Part shown: piece after piece, positions 30,189 to 41,596 of the stretch
How the letters are laid out: each line of letters starts with the position of its first letter
How positions within the stretch are numbered: the stretch's first letter is position 1
Assembly: GCA_007115705.1 (NCBI GenBank)
Contig: QXEO01000211.1
Location: 1,363,599-1,427,598, forward strand
DNA from: Dactylis glomerata
Taxonomy: Eukaryota > Streptophyta > Magnoliopsida > Poales > Poaceae
Direction: 5' to 3'
DNA: 64,000 nucleotides
The notes under the pieces: model-generated
Told to the model about the DNA's origin: nothing
What the model saw: the letters and a program-made list of their open reading frames with translations, nothing else
The model's database searches: none
Program-made: the position numbers and the translations under genes

Positions 30189-33100
30189 CTAGGGGTAGAA
30201 CTTTCGTAGATGAGCTATGTTCCACGGGTTCCCCACTGGCACGCCTTCTGTGGTTTCCAGCCGCGCCGAGCCTGGCCTGGCGATGTGCATCACCTTGAAG
30301 GGCCCTTCCCACATTGGAGACAGCTTGTGCAGGCCCTCGCGAGAGAGTATTCTCCTCAGCACCAGGTCGCCAACCTCCAGAGTTCTTGCTCGAACATGGA
30401 GGCTATGGTAGTGGCGTAGTCCTTGCTGGTACCTCGCGGCGCGGAGCGCGGCTTGGCACCGAGCTTCCTCGAGCAGGAGGAGGCGATCCTTGATGAGGTC
30501 CTCTTGGCGAATTTCGTCGAAGGCGAGCACTCTCGGCGACCCGAACTTGATGTCGGTGGGAAGAACAGCCTCCGCCCCGTAGACCAGGAAGAAAGGGGTT
30601 TCTCTAGTGGGTTTGGTGGCGGTAGTCCTGATGGACCACAAGATGGATTGGAGGTTGTCTAACCATTTTTTGCCGCAGGCCTCGAGCTTGGCGTTGAAGC
30701 TTTTCGTCTTGAGTCCTTTGAGTACTTCAGCGTTGGCACGCTCGGCTCGGCCATTGCTCCGGGGGTAGGCGATGGAGGCGAAGCAAATCTTGATGCCGGT
30801 CGATGCGCAGTACTCCCGGAACAGTCCGCTGGTGAACTGGCTGCCGTTGTCGGTGATGATGCGGTTAGGCACTCCAAAACGACAGACCAGCCCACGGATG
30901 AACTTGACTGCGGACCTCGCCGGGATCGTGCACACCGGTTCCACCTCCACCCACTTGGTGAACTTGTCAATGGCAACGTAGAGGTAGCGATAGCCCCCTT
31001 GCGCTCTGGGGAATGGACCGAGGATGTCCAGCCCCCAAACGGCAAAGGGCCAAGTGAGTGGGATGGTTCGCAGCTCTTGCGTCGGCTGATGTATCTGCTT
31101 GGCGTGGAATTGGCACGCCTCGCACCTCTTGACCATCTCCGCCGCATCCCCGAGCGCCGAAGGCCGGTAGAAGCCACTTCGATATGCCTTTGCGGCTAGA
31201 GTTGCAGCAGAGGCATGATGGCCGCACTCGCCGGCATGGATGTCCCTTAGAAGCTCTTGGCCTTGGTGAGTAGATATGCACTTCAGAGCGACGCCATTTG
31301 GGCAACGCCGGTACAAGTCACCGTCCTTGACGCAGTAGCCCGAAGCTTGACGCACAATCCTCTCGGCCTCCTCTTCATCCTCAGGAAGCCGGCTGCTAGT
31401 GAGGTAGGCCTTGAGCTCGATGATCCAATCCACTCCCTCCTGCCGAGCCAATGCCAGAAGGACGCGGTCACCCGAAGGAGGCCCGCAATCCGGAGCCCCC
31501 TGCTCCGGCGGTGGCGGCAAAGCAGAAAGAGGAGGTGGTTTGGATGTTGACGGAGAGGCGGACGGCTTGAAGAGACGCTCCTCAAAAACGCCGGCAGGCT
31601 GCGCCAGGCGATGAGAGGCGCGCTTGGCGATCTCGTCGGCTTCCATATTTTCTCCCCTCGGGATGTGCTTCAGCTCCAAGCCTTGGAAGCGTTTTTCCAT
31701 CTTTCGATGCTCCTCGAGATAAGCCGCCATGTGCTCATCCTTTGGAGTGTAGCTCTTGTTCGAGAAGTTCACAACCAGCTGTGAATCTCCCTTGACGACG
31801 AGGCGCTTGATGCCCAAAGCGTTTGCTGCCCTTAGGCCAGCAAGTAGTCCTTCGTATTCCGCGATGTTGTTGGAGACCTTGTTCTCAGGCGCGAAGCAGA
31901 GCTGCACAGCGTAGAAAAGCTTGTCTCCAGAGGGAGAGGTTAGGACAGCACCGGCTCCCGCGCCGGGGAGGTTGAAAGCGCCGTCAAAGTGCATGACCCA
32001 GAGGCCTGGGGCCTCCTCTCCAGGGAGAGTTGACTCCACCTCTGGAGGCCCGTCTACGAACGGATCAGTCCATTCTGCAGTAAACTCGGCCAAAGCCTTG
32101 CTCTTGATTACCTTTGTAGTTTCGAAGGAGATCTCGAAAGGCTGAAGCTCCACAGCCCACTCAGCCACCCGCCCGGTGACATTGGGGTTGCGCAGGACGG
32201 TTTCCAGGGGCCGATCGGTTACCACCTTAATCGGGTGACCCTGGAAGTAGTGGCGTAGCTTCCACGAGGCGATGAGCAGGGTGTAGAGCAACTTTTGTTG
32301 CATTGTGTAGCGCTCCCGTGCGTCGCGCAGTACCGTGCTGACGAAGTACACAGGCTTTTGCACCTTGACGACACCCTCGGAAGGCTCCTCCTCTAGAGGC
32401 TTTTGAGCGTTGCTCTGAGAGAGCGGCTCGGTCGGTGAAGATCCCTCGGGCGGCTCCTCTCGAGGGGCGGGAGGTGAAGCGGCCTCTTCCTCGCGAGGAG
32501 CCCCCGAGCTTGGAGGAGGGACCTCCTCCTTGGCGATTACCTTGACGTCCCGCTCCGCGACGAGAACGGCACTTGCAGTCCTTGGAGTTGCCGCGATGTA
32601 GAGTAGCAAGGGCTCGCGAGTCGTTGGGGCAACCATGATCGGTGGGCTCGTGAGGTACCTTTTTAACTCGGCGAAGGCCTTGTCGGCTTCCGGAGTCCAC
32701 TCGAACTTCCCGGTGCGCTTCATGAGCTTGAAGAAGGGTAAAGCTTTTTCCCCACTCCTCCAATGAAGCGCCCCAGGGCTGCCATGCACCCCGCGAGGCG
32801 TTGCATTTCCTTGAGATTGTGCGGAGGACGCATTTCTTCGATGGCCTTGACCTTGTCGGGGTTCGCCTCTATCCCGCGATTGGACACGAGGAACCCCAAC
32901 AGTTTTCCCGACGGTACGCCGAAGGCGCACTTGGCTGGGTTGAGCTTGATGTTTACCTTCCTCAGGTTGACGAATGTTTCCTCCAGATCCTTGATGAAGG
33001 TGCGACCCTCGTGAGTCTTGACGACGATGTCGTCGACATAGGCTTTCGCATTCCTTCCCATCTGAGCCCCCAGGGCCTTACGCATGAGCCTTTGGAATGT

Positions 33101-33525
33101 AGCTCCTGCGTTCTTCAGGCCGAAGCATCCAAGAAGCAAAGGAGGTCGCAGCCGGCGGTGGAGTCGACGATTTGATCTATCCTCGGGAGAGGGTAAGGGT
33201 CCTTGGGACAGGCCTTGTTGAGACTTGTGAAGTCCACGCAGAGGCGCCCACTGCCATTGGCCTTTGGGATGACCACCGGATTAGCAATCCAGGTGGGGTG
33301 GGCCACCTCGCGTATTAACTTGGCCTTCTTCAGCTTCTCTATTTCCTTGACGATGAAGTCTTGCTTCTCTTGCGCTTGCTTCCTGGTCTTCTGCTTCACG
33401 GGGTGTGCCTGAGGGCACACGGCTAGGTGGTGCTCAATCACCTCCCTGGGAACGCCGGGCATATCTGACCGAGTCCAAGCGAACATGTCAGAATTTGCCC
33501 GCAGGAAGGTGACGAGCGCGCTTTC
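30189..33525 (-). pseudogene. E4 Pol: RT, RNase H, second RNase H, integrase
   Basis: This is the polymerase polyprotein of a Tat element. It follows the gag-protease frame after one in-frame TAG. RT begins near VVIPKANGSGRLCVDFTSLNKACPK-type sequence at about 33250. At about 33125-33140 the palm is deleted: CFLDA runs straight into CFGLKNAGATF, losing roughly 30 residues and the frame. The catalytic box YVDDIVV survives at about 33020. A second frameshift lies near 32745. RNase H follows (TPEADKAFAELKRYL). A second archaeal-type RNase H is visible as MHFDGAFNLPGAGAG (about 31985) and AEYEGLLAGLRAA. Integrase has CGHHASAATLAAKA, WGLDILGPFP, ITDNGSQFTSG and AERANAEVLKGLK, with the stop at 30189. 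The element is inactive, but the integrase half is open for over 800 codons. Confidence 0.92.
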
Positions 33526-36039
33526 CTATTTGGGGGAAAGCCCTGCCCCGATGGTGACAAAGTTGTCGCAGCCCCCAGCCTGAAGCGGGACCTTCTTAGT
33601 TGCCGAGCGCTCCTGGGTAAACTGGGGCCTCCTGCCGGAGGGTACCGCAGCTTCCCCAATGCTTATGTCCAGCATTGGATGGACCAGGTCCTCGCCTGGA
33701 GTAGGCGATGCAGAGGCGGCGAACTTCTTCCCTGTCGAACCCAGAGGGTGGGGCTCGAGAGAGGCCTTCTTCGCTGCAGCCCGCTCTTGGGATACGAGCT
33801 GCTTCTTCCTCGCGAGGTCGCCGGAGTGTTCCAGTAGATCTTCGTCGGCAGGGAACATGGTGGCGGCCTCGCGGTAGACATGCTCAACTGATCGGAGAGC
33901 ATCCTTCTCATTGCAGCGCATGGTGATCGTGCCGTTGGCGCCCGGAATCTTGAGGACGTTGAAGCCATGGTGCGTTGCTGCCATGAACCTAGCCAAGGCT
34001 GGGTAGCCGAGGATGGCATTGTATGGCAGGGCGATGTAGGCGACGTCGAAGTCGAGGCTTTCTGTCCTGTAGTTGTCCCGGGTGCCGAAGGTGACGGGCA
34101 GGCTTACCTGCCCAATTGGCGTTGTAGATCCCTCGGTTACCCCGAAGAACGGCCGAGTTGGCATGAGCCGATGGTACGGCACCTGCATCTTTTTGAAGAT
34201 CTCGACGGAGATGATGTTGAGGCCCGCCCCCCCGTCGATGAGAGTACGGTTGACGGCGACGCTGTTGATGGTTGGCGTGCACAAGAGGGGGATTGTGCCC
34301 ACGCCCCTTGTGAAAGCCGGATGATCCTCCTCGTCGAAGCCAATCTTGCACGTCGACCACTTCATTAGGCGATTGCCGACGTTGGGCTGCGCCGCTGCGA
34401 TTTCTCGCGACAGCTGCTTGAAGTGTCGATTTGACAGAGGAGTCTGAGCTCCACCCAGGAGGCAAGCGGCTAAGATTCGCGGCTCTTGATAGCCCCCCTG
34501 GTCCTCCTCCCGACGATCGTTTGCTGGTGGGGGCAGCGGCAGCGGCTCGGGATCGTCTCGAGACAGACCCCCACGGCGGTGACCTTCCTCACGGTCGTCG
34601 TCGCGGCGATCGCCCCGGGATCCACTCTTGCCGTTGCTGCGGCCGCCCCCGCGACGCTTGGCGACACCGTTTTCCTCGTGAAACTTCCGGACAATCCAAC
34701 AATCCTCGGTATTGTGGGTGTCCTTCTTGTGGATAATGCAGTAGCGGCGACGCCGACCTTTATCGCGATCGGAGCGGTCCCCGCGGCGTTGCTTATGATC
34801 TGGCTCCGCCGCGAGGGCAGCAGCCTCCTTTCGCTTGGGGTCCTTGGACTTCGGCTTTGGGGGAGGCGCCTCCGGCAGATTGTGCACGAAGAGCCTCCCC
34901 TCCTCAGCCTTGGCGCAGTGGTCGGCGATCTCGAAGAGCCTGACGACGGAAGTCAGCTCATCATTCACAGACAGTTTCTCCCGCATCTTGACGTCGGAGA
35001 TGCCCGTGGAGAACGCGAAAATGACCTCCTCGTTGGAGATCCTGGGGATCTTGTTCCTCATCTGACTGAAGCGCTGGATGTACTGACGAAGCGTTTCGCC
35101 CTTGTACTGACGCACCGCCTTAAGATCGTTCTTGGTAGCGGGGCGCTCGTACGTGGGCATGAAGTTGGCAACGAACTGACGACACAAATCCTTCCACAAA
35201 GTCACGGATTCGTGAGGAAGATTCATGAGCCAAGTTCGCGGAGCGTCCTTGAGGGCCATGGGGAACCAGTTGGCCATGGCGCGCTGATCTCCACGCGCAG
35301 CCTGGACGGCGACGACGTAGAGTTGGAGGAATTCGACAGGATTTGTGGTCCCGTCATAACGCGCGCTGATGTCCGGCTTGAACTTGTCAGGCCAGACGAC
35401 GTAGCGCTGCTGGCGAGTGAGGGCGAGACACCCGGGGTTGTAGATTGGGACGCCGGGGGTCCTGACGTTCTTGCCAGCTTCGCCGATGTCATCGATGCCG
35501 CGGTCATGATTTTCACGGCGGCGCTCGAGGGAGACGCGTGCGTCTTCCGGAGCGCGTTGGACGATTTGGCAGCTGGGCTCCCCGCGCGGCGAAGATGCGG
35601 CGCGGGAAACCACCCTCTTGGCCTTGTTGGCCACCCCATCTCCGGTGCCCGGGGCGCGATGCCCCGCCGCCGGATCTGGGCTCCCCGCGCCCTGGGCTCC
35701 TCCCAAGGCCGGGTCTTCGTTGGCGATGGCGACGAGCTCGGCGATTCGAGCGCGCCACCCCTCACGCCCGTCGTCGGTGGGTTGATAGCGCAGCAGCTCC
35801 TGCGCCATGGCGAGTGCCTGCGCAGGAGACAGCTGACTCCCAGAACGAGCGCGAGAAGTGGCGGTGGCGGTGAAGGAGAGCGAAGGCTCTGTCCGCCCGG
35901 ACGGGAGGTAGGAGGACTCCAGATCTTCCTCCTCTTCCTCCTCGGCCGAAGCTTCATGACGACGGAAGATGGGCTCGGTTTGCCCCCGAACAGCGTTGCG
36001 ACGGCGAAGACGCTCGAGCCTTGCGTTGGCGTCGGCCAT
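33526..36039 (-). CDS. E4 Gag-protease (837 codons)
   Basis: The ATG at 36037-36039 opens MADANARLERLRRRNAVRGQ, followed by an acidic patch and the Gag core (residues about 230-400: NPVEFLQLYVVAVQAARGDQ, TWLMNLPHESVT, YKGETLRQYIQRF). A zinc-binding segment, CIIHKKDTHNTEDC, lies at about 455-468, with Arg-rich flanks for RNA binding. A retropepsin-like region at about 600 has LIDGGAGLNIIS, with the Asp-Gly-Gly variant of the protease active site used by Tat elements. Gag would form particles and protease would mature them. The frame closes at TAG 33526-33528 and pol resumes in the same frame, so the stop alone separates them. The 626-codon plus-strand open frame over this gene is a GC shadow. 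Confidence 0.9.
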   Translation of the reverse strand: MADANARLERLRRRNAVRGQTEPIFRRHEASAEEEEEEDLESSYLPSGRTEPSLSFTATATSRARSGSQLSPAQALAMAQELLRYQPTDDGREGWRARIAELVAIANEDPALGGAQGAGSPDPAAGHRAPGTGDGVANKAKRVVSRAASSPRGEPSCQIVQRAPEDARVSLERRRENHDRGIDDIGEAGKNVRTPGVPIYNPGCLALTRQQRYVVWPDKFKPDISARYDGTTNPVEFLQLYVVAVQAARGDQRAMANWFPMALKDAPRTWLMNLPHESVTLWKDLCRQFVANFMPTYERPATKNDLKAVRQYKGETLRQYIQRFSQMRNKIPRISNEEVIFAFSTGISDVKMREKLSVNDELTSVVRLFEIADHCAKAEEGRLFVHNLPEAPPPKPKSKDPKRKEAAALAAEPDHKQRRGDRSDRDKGRRRRYCIIHKKDTHNTEDCWIVRKFHEENGVAKRRGGGRSNGKSGSRGDRRDDDREEGHRRGGLSRDDPEPLPLPPPANDRREEDQGGYQEPRILAACLLGGAQTPLSNRHFKQLSREIAAAQPNVGNRLMKWSTCKIGFDEEDHPAFTRGVGTIPLLCTPTINSVAVNRTLIDGGAGLNIISVEIFKKMQVPYHRLMPTRPFFGVTEGSTTPIGQVSLPVTFGTRDNYRTESLDFDVAYIALPYNAILGYPALARFMAATHHGFNVLKIPGANGTITMRCNEKDALRSVEHVYREAATMFPADEDLLEHSGDLARKKQLVSQERAAAKKASLEPHPLGSTGKKFAASASPTPGEDLVHPMLDISIGEAAVPSGRRPQFTQERSATKKVPLQAGGCDNFVTIGAGLSPK

Positions 36040-36071
36040 GTCGACGCAGATCTAGAAGAAAACACACCACA

Positions 36072-36091
36072 GCCCCCTACCTGGCGCGCCA
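36072..36091 (-). promoter_or_regulatory. E4 primer-binding site
   Basis: On the minus strand TGGCGCGCCAGGTAGGGGGC lies two bases inside the 5' LTR. The related site in E5 (62517-62534) is TGGCGCCAGGTAGGGGGC. I could not assign the tRNA with confidence. Confidence 0.75.
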
Positions 36092-36093
36092 AA

Positions 36094-37011
36094 TGTCGAT
36101 GGATTTCGTGTCGCAAGAACACGGGGTACCACGCGATGGACCCAAGGATTCGAACGCAGGGGGCTAAACGTGTGAGATCTTGGATCGCAACGAAACACGG
36201 TGACGGAAGCCTCGATTGTCGGACGTGCAACGCACTGCAGAGAGGGAGACCGAGCTTTACCCAGGTTCAGGGCCCTCGTGGTGAGGTAAAACCCCTACTT
36301 CCTGCCTTCTTGTATTGCAACGCGACACCTCGCGAGGAGTACAAGGCCTTGGTTACAAAGCTCTAGTTGGCCAGAGGTTGAAGAACCTGCGTGCCCAACT
36401 AGCAGCTTGAAGAAGATGAAGATTCGATTAGACCCCCCTTCTAAGGGGTGGCCTCTCCCTCCTTTTATAGCGCCAAGGTCCTCCTTCCCCTTATCTTCTT
36501 GGGGAAGGGGTTGCTACACACGGCCAAGGAGGGAGGACAGCCGTAGACTATGTTCTTCTGTAGACTTGGTCTTCGTAGGGTAGCGGCGCCGGTCCACAGG
36601 AGTGGGTGGAGGAGGCTGACGTCCTCCTCTGGCGCCCTGGCACCGTCCATGCTATATTTAGGGGGGTGGCCAACTGCCACTGTGCTGCTTTGGGCAGGCA
36701 CAGAGAAAGTTGGTCTCCTCCCTGTCAGGGGTAGCGTGGGCGGTACGCGGTCTTCTGCCCGCTAGCTTCTTGCTCTGCACGCCAATCGTGCTGAGCTGGC
36801 GTAGGCGTGCATCCTCTCCTCACCAGCAGGGGCTCGTGAGGAGGTCTTCTGGTCCTTAGCCGTTTCTGTCGTCGTTCTCCTCACGAGGCGCCTCCTCGTG
36901 AGGGTCTTCTCCGTGACTTGGGTTGCTGATTGTCCCCTGGGCTGAAGATGGGCTGATGACGGGGCCCAGGAGCAGGTGGACCGGGATACCCCGGTATCCA
37001 GAACACCGACA
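36094..37011 (-). repeat. E4 5' LTR (918 bp)
   Basis: Partner of 27009-27925. A minus-strand TATAAAAGG promoter lies at 36461-36469. Its left edge abuts the primer site and its right edge the CACTC duplication. Confidence 0.93.
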
Positions 37012-37698
37012 CACTCGGTTCAGAAGTAACCGCGCACGGTGTCCTTCCATAAAGGTTGATACAAGGCCTCCCATACTAAAGCAACAAGCTACGGACTAAG
37101 CCCCTTCCCATATAGGGGTAATGTGGCCGTACGGTAATGGTTGGCTCACATGGTACATCACTTGTTATCATTTGACAAATACATTCCATAGTTCTTAGTC
37201 AAGGTTATTTTCCTTCATAAAAACCATCATGTATGAGGGATTTCCCCATTTCAAGTTTTCAGGTTCAAGTCACCAAGTTCAACATGGGGTTCCTCTTAGG
37301 GACAGCCTCAATTTTATTAGCGACTAAGCAACTATATTGAGTGATGATACCACTAAGCTATGGTTGGATAAACTCAGCTTGATGCTCTTGCTAAGCAAGA
37401 CATCACTGCACATCTATCATTCTACTCTAGCAATTCAATCATGCAATTTACTTAAAACAAGTAGAATGCAATAGTAAAACTAGGCATTTGGAGTATGATT
37501 CAAAGGATGGCTTGCCTTGGTTGGCAAAGTGTCCTGGGTATTCTTCTTCTTCTTGATAATAATCCCCTTCAATATCCTCCTCGGCAACACTAGCGTCTAA
37601 TAACGAATAAACACAAAGCACATCATCACTACACAAAGCTAACAACACACCAAGCACACATACTTGTTTTCAAACAATATCATTCCTGTTGGATTTTA

Positions 37699-39534
37699 TC
37701 TATTATATTATTAAAACAACTAACAACCAATGGTCAGGATTTAACAATTTGGCTTTACAACATATCAATGATCTAGATTCATCGATGTGGATCTCACGTA
37801 GCAAGAGTTAGCCTCCTATACGCTGCCCAATCCCAATCGTATTTGACATGAAGTCTAAATTTGCAATCGATCGCCTCGCAAGAGCTAGCCTGCTATAAGA
37901 TTAAGCACGGATTGGACAACAACACACAACGGTTCAGATTGACATAAACAGCGGCACCGTCTCGCGCGCCGCCATACGGACGCCCAACCGATCAGGTCGA
38001 TCGCCCAAGTGGAAGATTCCAAGGCATCGGCGGTCAGAGGTCATGACCAACTCAAGCTTCTCACGTCGGCATTGTGTGGCCTGCCTCCCTGCGGACGCCC
38101 GGACCAGGAAGCTGTCACCCAAGAGCATGTGGCTAGCGGCGCTCGGGCTGCCTATACAGATTGACTGTCAACTCAAGTGGATTTGCTCCTGCGCTTTAGC
38201 TGGGATAAAGACTTGGAAAAGTGCGACAAGAAGTACAACGAAGTCGTAGACTTTAACCAGCTTCAGGAAGATGACGACAAGCTGAACACGCGGCATGCAC
38301 AGAAGCATCGTATGTAGAGTCGTAGCTCTCAGATTACTTGGAGTACTAATTATCTCATACATGGCGGTCTATTACGATGGAAATTACAGCAAGAAAGATG
38401 GCCAAACGTGATTAGAAGAAGAGCAATTTGCTGACTTGGTACATGCACGGTCTCCGTGCCAATCAATAAGGTATCCAGGAAGGCACAGGAGTTCTCGAGG
38501 ACGAAGAGAAATCTGTCAAAGAAAAACTTGCATTGTCGTCCACTAATGCATGAGAGAGAACGAAGTGCTTTGATACAAAGAAAAGAAGAGATCAACTGCA
38601 GATCAAATTGGTATGTGTTTATAATCTGTTCCCAAATTCCAATATTTCATATCTGTTTACTCTAATACAGAGCGAAGCAAGGGCAAACAATGTAATGCGG
38701 ATGTGAGGGAAAACAACTAGCACTTTATCAATATCACATAATACATACATTCTTGCTATAAGCTCAATTATAAGTGCGCAAAAAGATACCAATGGACTAA
38801 ATTACGTCACTGTACATTGTCCCCACAACCAAAACAAATAAAATAATATTGTTCACTTCACGGAGTAGATTAAAAAAGAATTAAAATAATACAAAATACT
38901 TTGTAGAGATAAAAATTTCTACTATGCAGCGGTGGCGCGCGACTGTGGCAATTTCCGATGAATATATATCGATAGTAAGTTTTTCTCGAATGGCAACCTA
39001 GCAATATAAGAAATTAGATGAATACGACCATGCATGTGCCAGAGCATATAGAGGCTTCGTATAGAAGTAATTAAAAAATTACAAACTTAATAAACGAGAA
39101 TTTAATTCTGAATTATGGGGCATTAGTGTTTAAATTTTTACAAGGGATATAAAATTCCTTCCAAAATCATTGGGATAACATAGGTATCAAGGATCAAAAG
39201 TGGTAGAGACAAATAATAAACACTTAGGATGTAAGTTTATGATTTTATGTTGGTTGACAGGGATCAGTCCATCAGTTTCCTATGGTCACACAAAACAGTT
39301 ATTAGCAACGGCCTAATAGACTTGATCGGTAATTTTTGTAATTTTTTTAATTATGTTTCCTAATATGTACACTTCCACATTAATTATTTTACATATTAAA
39401 TTTAATATGAGTGCTTAAATGTGTAGTGATAAACTAAATATAATTATATTTGGTTGCATAATGACAATTAATGGTGTCAAATATGATGACACTTAGTAAA
39501 TCTAGCTGCGCAAATGCGCGGGACAACCAGCTAG
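37699..39534 (+). mobile_element. Non-autonomous Helitron (1836 bp)
   Basis: It starts TCTATTATATTATTAAAAC and ends CTAG, with a GCGCAAATGCGC hairpin (39507-39518) about a dozen bases before the end. It lies between A and T without target duplication, as Helitrons do. The uninterrupted copy of the same LTR site near 55888 confirms exact borders. There is no Rep/helicase. A GC-rich block at about 37920-38170 and a stretch around 38190-38330 look like captured exon remnants, but I do not recognise their source. Orientation is assigned from the 3' hairpin. Confidence 0.9.
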
Positions 39535-41553
39535 TTTGAATTATGTTGCAAGTTTTCTCCCGAGTTTGCATTGAGTGTGTAAGTGAAATCTTCTACCTTA
39601 TGCCAAGTGTGGTTCACATTTTTAAGTATGGTAAGTAACTAGGGTTATTAGGGCTAGTTCAAGTGGAGTTTGGCTAATTAAGTGAGTTGGTATTGAGGGC
39701 AATTTAATTTTAAGTGTAGGATAGAGATCTATCATTTTATGCTACCAACTGAGATGGGATTAGGGTCTAATTGATACCACTAACAAGGTTTGAGTTGATT
39801 AAAGTTGACTAACAGTAAGGGAGGTCATTGGTGAGTTCACAATTTAAATTTCATGATTTTAGGAGGCTTAAACAATTTTCTAGAAATCTTCTATGATTAA
39901 TAAAGTTATGGTCACACTATTCATATTTATTTAAATTCCTAACTCAATTTGAATTCTAACCAGTTCTACTGGGTAGAGAATTTGATAAGCTTTCCAACGC
40001 ATATTCATTTGCTAAGAATGGATTTGTAAATCTCTTAGAATTTTAGTTTGAAAAACATATCTGAAAGTTATTTGAATTAATTCAAACGGGCGGGAAAAAT
40101 AAAAATTGAAACGGACCGAAACTTAACCGCACTGGGCCGAATCCTGAACGAATCCCGAACGGGCCGGCCCAGAAAATGTTTCGCGCGGCGGGAAAGAATT
40201 AAAACAGAACCTGACAGGGGGGTCCCACCCGTCAGGTCACTTAACTAAACCGAATCGGTACGCGACCCTCGGATCTAGATCGAACGGCTACTACGCGTCG
40301 TCTTCCTCGGCCAGGGCAGAGCTCACCGGCGTTGCAGAGACGAGTGTTCGACGGCGAGGGCGTGACGGAGAGGAAGCAGAGCTTGCCGGCGGGATAGCAG
40401 ATCGACGGCGGTTGCTCGACTCCTCCACCTCGCACCAGCAGCAGCTCCAATGGCGGCTGAAATCCTCCAGAACGCGGCGGCGCTCCCGTGCGGAGCTCGG
40501 ACGATTCCGATGGAGAGAGGAAGGGAGAAGAGTGGGGATCGGTTGCGGTGGGTGTGTGCTTCCTCTGGGGGTGATCGACGGGGGTTTTTTATAGTCGCGG
40601 GAGGCCGGGGGCAAGGCGACCAGTGCGTGGCCAGTGCGGGGGTCCTGGCGGCGTTCGGAGGTCGCACCGGGCACGGCGGCCTCGGGGGTGTGCTGGGGGG
40701 TTGTCGCCTCGGCTGCGGAGGGCTGTGGGTCGGTGTTGGTGAGGGCATGGCGGTCGGGAGCGTGCAGAGAAGAAGAAAGACTGGGAGGGGGCCCTGGGCG
40801 CATTTCTCTTCTTCCCTCCACTTCTCACGGCTCGGGTCGGGGCAGAGGGAGCGGGGCTCGACCGTGGCGCCTCCCAAGAGCATGGCTATAGGCGCTGGAC
40901 GAACGGCGACAGTGATCATCACAGTAACTAAGATTTGCTCGATTTTCATCTGTTAAGTGTTCGACGAAATGCCCGCAAGAGATTTAAATTTGAATTTTTG
41001 AAATTTTCCACTTTGGGTGATCAGCATATGAGCCAAGGTATCCAGTGGTATTTTTGTTCTGAAGAAAGGATGAGTTTTGTAGAAATCTTATTTAAATTTT
41101 TTGGTATTGTCACTGATGCAGATTTAAAGTTTGGTTGATGTTTGAGTCAAGTTCTGGTTTGAGTTTTGGGTAGCCACTTCTTGGTTGAGTTAGTATATGA
41201 CTTGGTTAAGCTCAATGAACTGGCCAAACATGGAGGTGAGTTACAGATTTCTTAATCCAAGGGCTCAAACTAGGGTAGTCAAACAGATTTCCTAGATCAT
41301 CTTATTCTTCTCTTTTTCTTTCTTTCTTTTGTTTCTTCTTTCTTTGGTTCTTATAATTATTCTCACTTGCTTCTGTTGGTTAGGTTAGAATTAACTAACT
41401 AGTGCACAACCAAAATTAACACACATAAAATCATAGAAAACTTATAATGGGAAATACATGTATGCATGCAATAATGGATAAAAGTTTTATCTTGGTCCAA
41501 AATTTGGTACTTTGATTATTAAGAAGTGGATTACAATTTTCTGAGTTGTTACA

Positions 41554-41572
41554 ATCTTCCCCCCTTAAAAAG
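41554..41572 (-). promoter_or_regulatory. E3 polypurine tract
   Basis: On the minus strand, CTTTTTAAGGGGGGAAGAT sits directly upstream of the 3' LTR. This is the expected plus-strand primer. Confidence 0.8.
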
Positions 41573-41596
41573 AATCTCGTCCCCGAGATTCACTGA

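Larger units (their letters stand above)
27009..37011 (-). mobile_element. E4: Tat-clade Ty3/gypsy retrotransposon (10003 bp) with antisense gene
   Basis: LTRs lie at 27009-27925 and 36094-37011 (TGTCGGTGTTCTGG start on the minus strand). Target duplications are CACTT at 27004-27008 and CACTC at 37012-37016; the empty site at about 48240 reads CACTC, so one copy has mutated. Gag-protease and Pol lie on the minus strand and Pol has two RNase H domains, the hallmark of the Tat group. Between the pol stop and the 3' LTR lies a plus-strand gene. About 15 LTR substitutions are visible, mostly CpG-type transitions. Confidence 0.94.
26146..41553 (-). repeat. E3 3' LTR (3564 bp net), carrying E4 and a Helitron
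   Basis: The segments are 26146-27008, 37012-37698 and 39535-41553. The join across E4 is confirmed by the uninterrupted copy near 48238, and the join across the Helitron by the copy near 55888. A minus-strand TATA box lies at 40585-40593. The GC-rich block 40290-40900 is the leader region of the LTR, not a gene. Confidence 0.92.

Noticed and set aside
34486..36366. 626-codon plus-strand open frame over the E4 gag-protease
   Set aside because: It is a mirror of the GC-rich, codon-biased gag on the minus strand, runs on into the LTR, and shows no domain. Unlike the antisense gene at 28302, it lacks independent promoter, domain and end signals.
40323..40949. 208-codon minus-strand ORF, repeated at 56594-57301
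   Set aside because: It lies wholly inside the E3 LTRs and spans the TATA box and start region. The low-complexity Pro/Arg content reflects GC-rich leader sequence.
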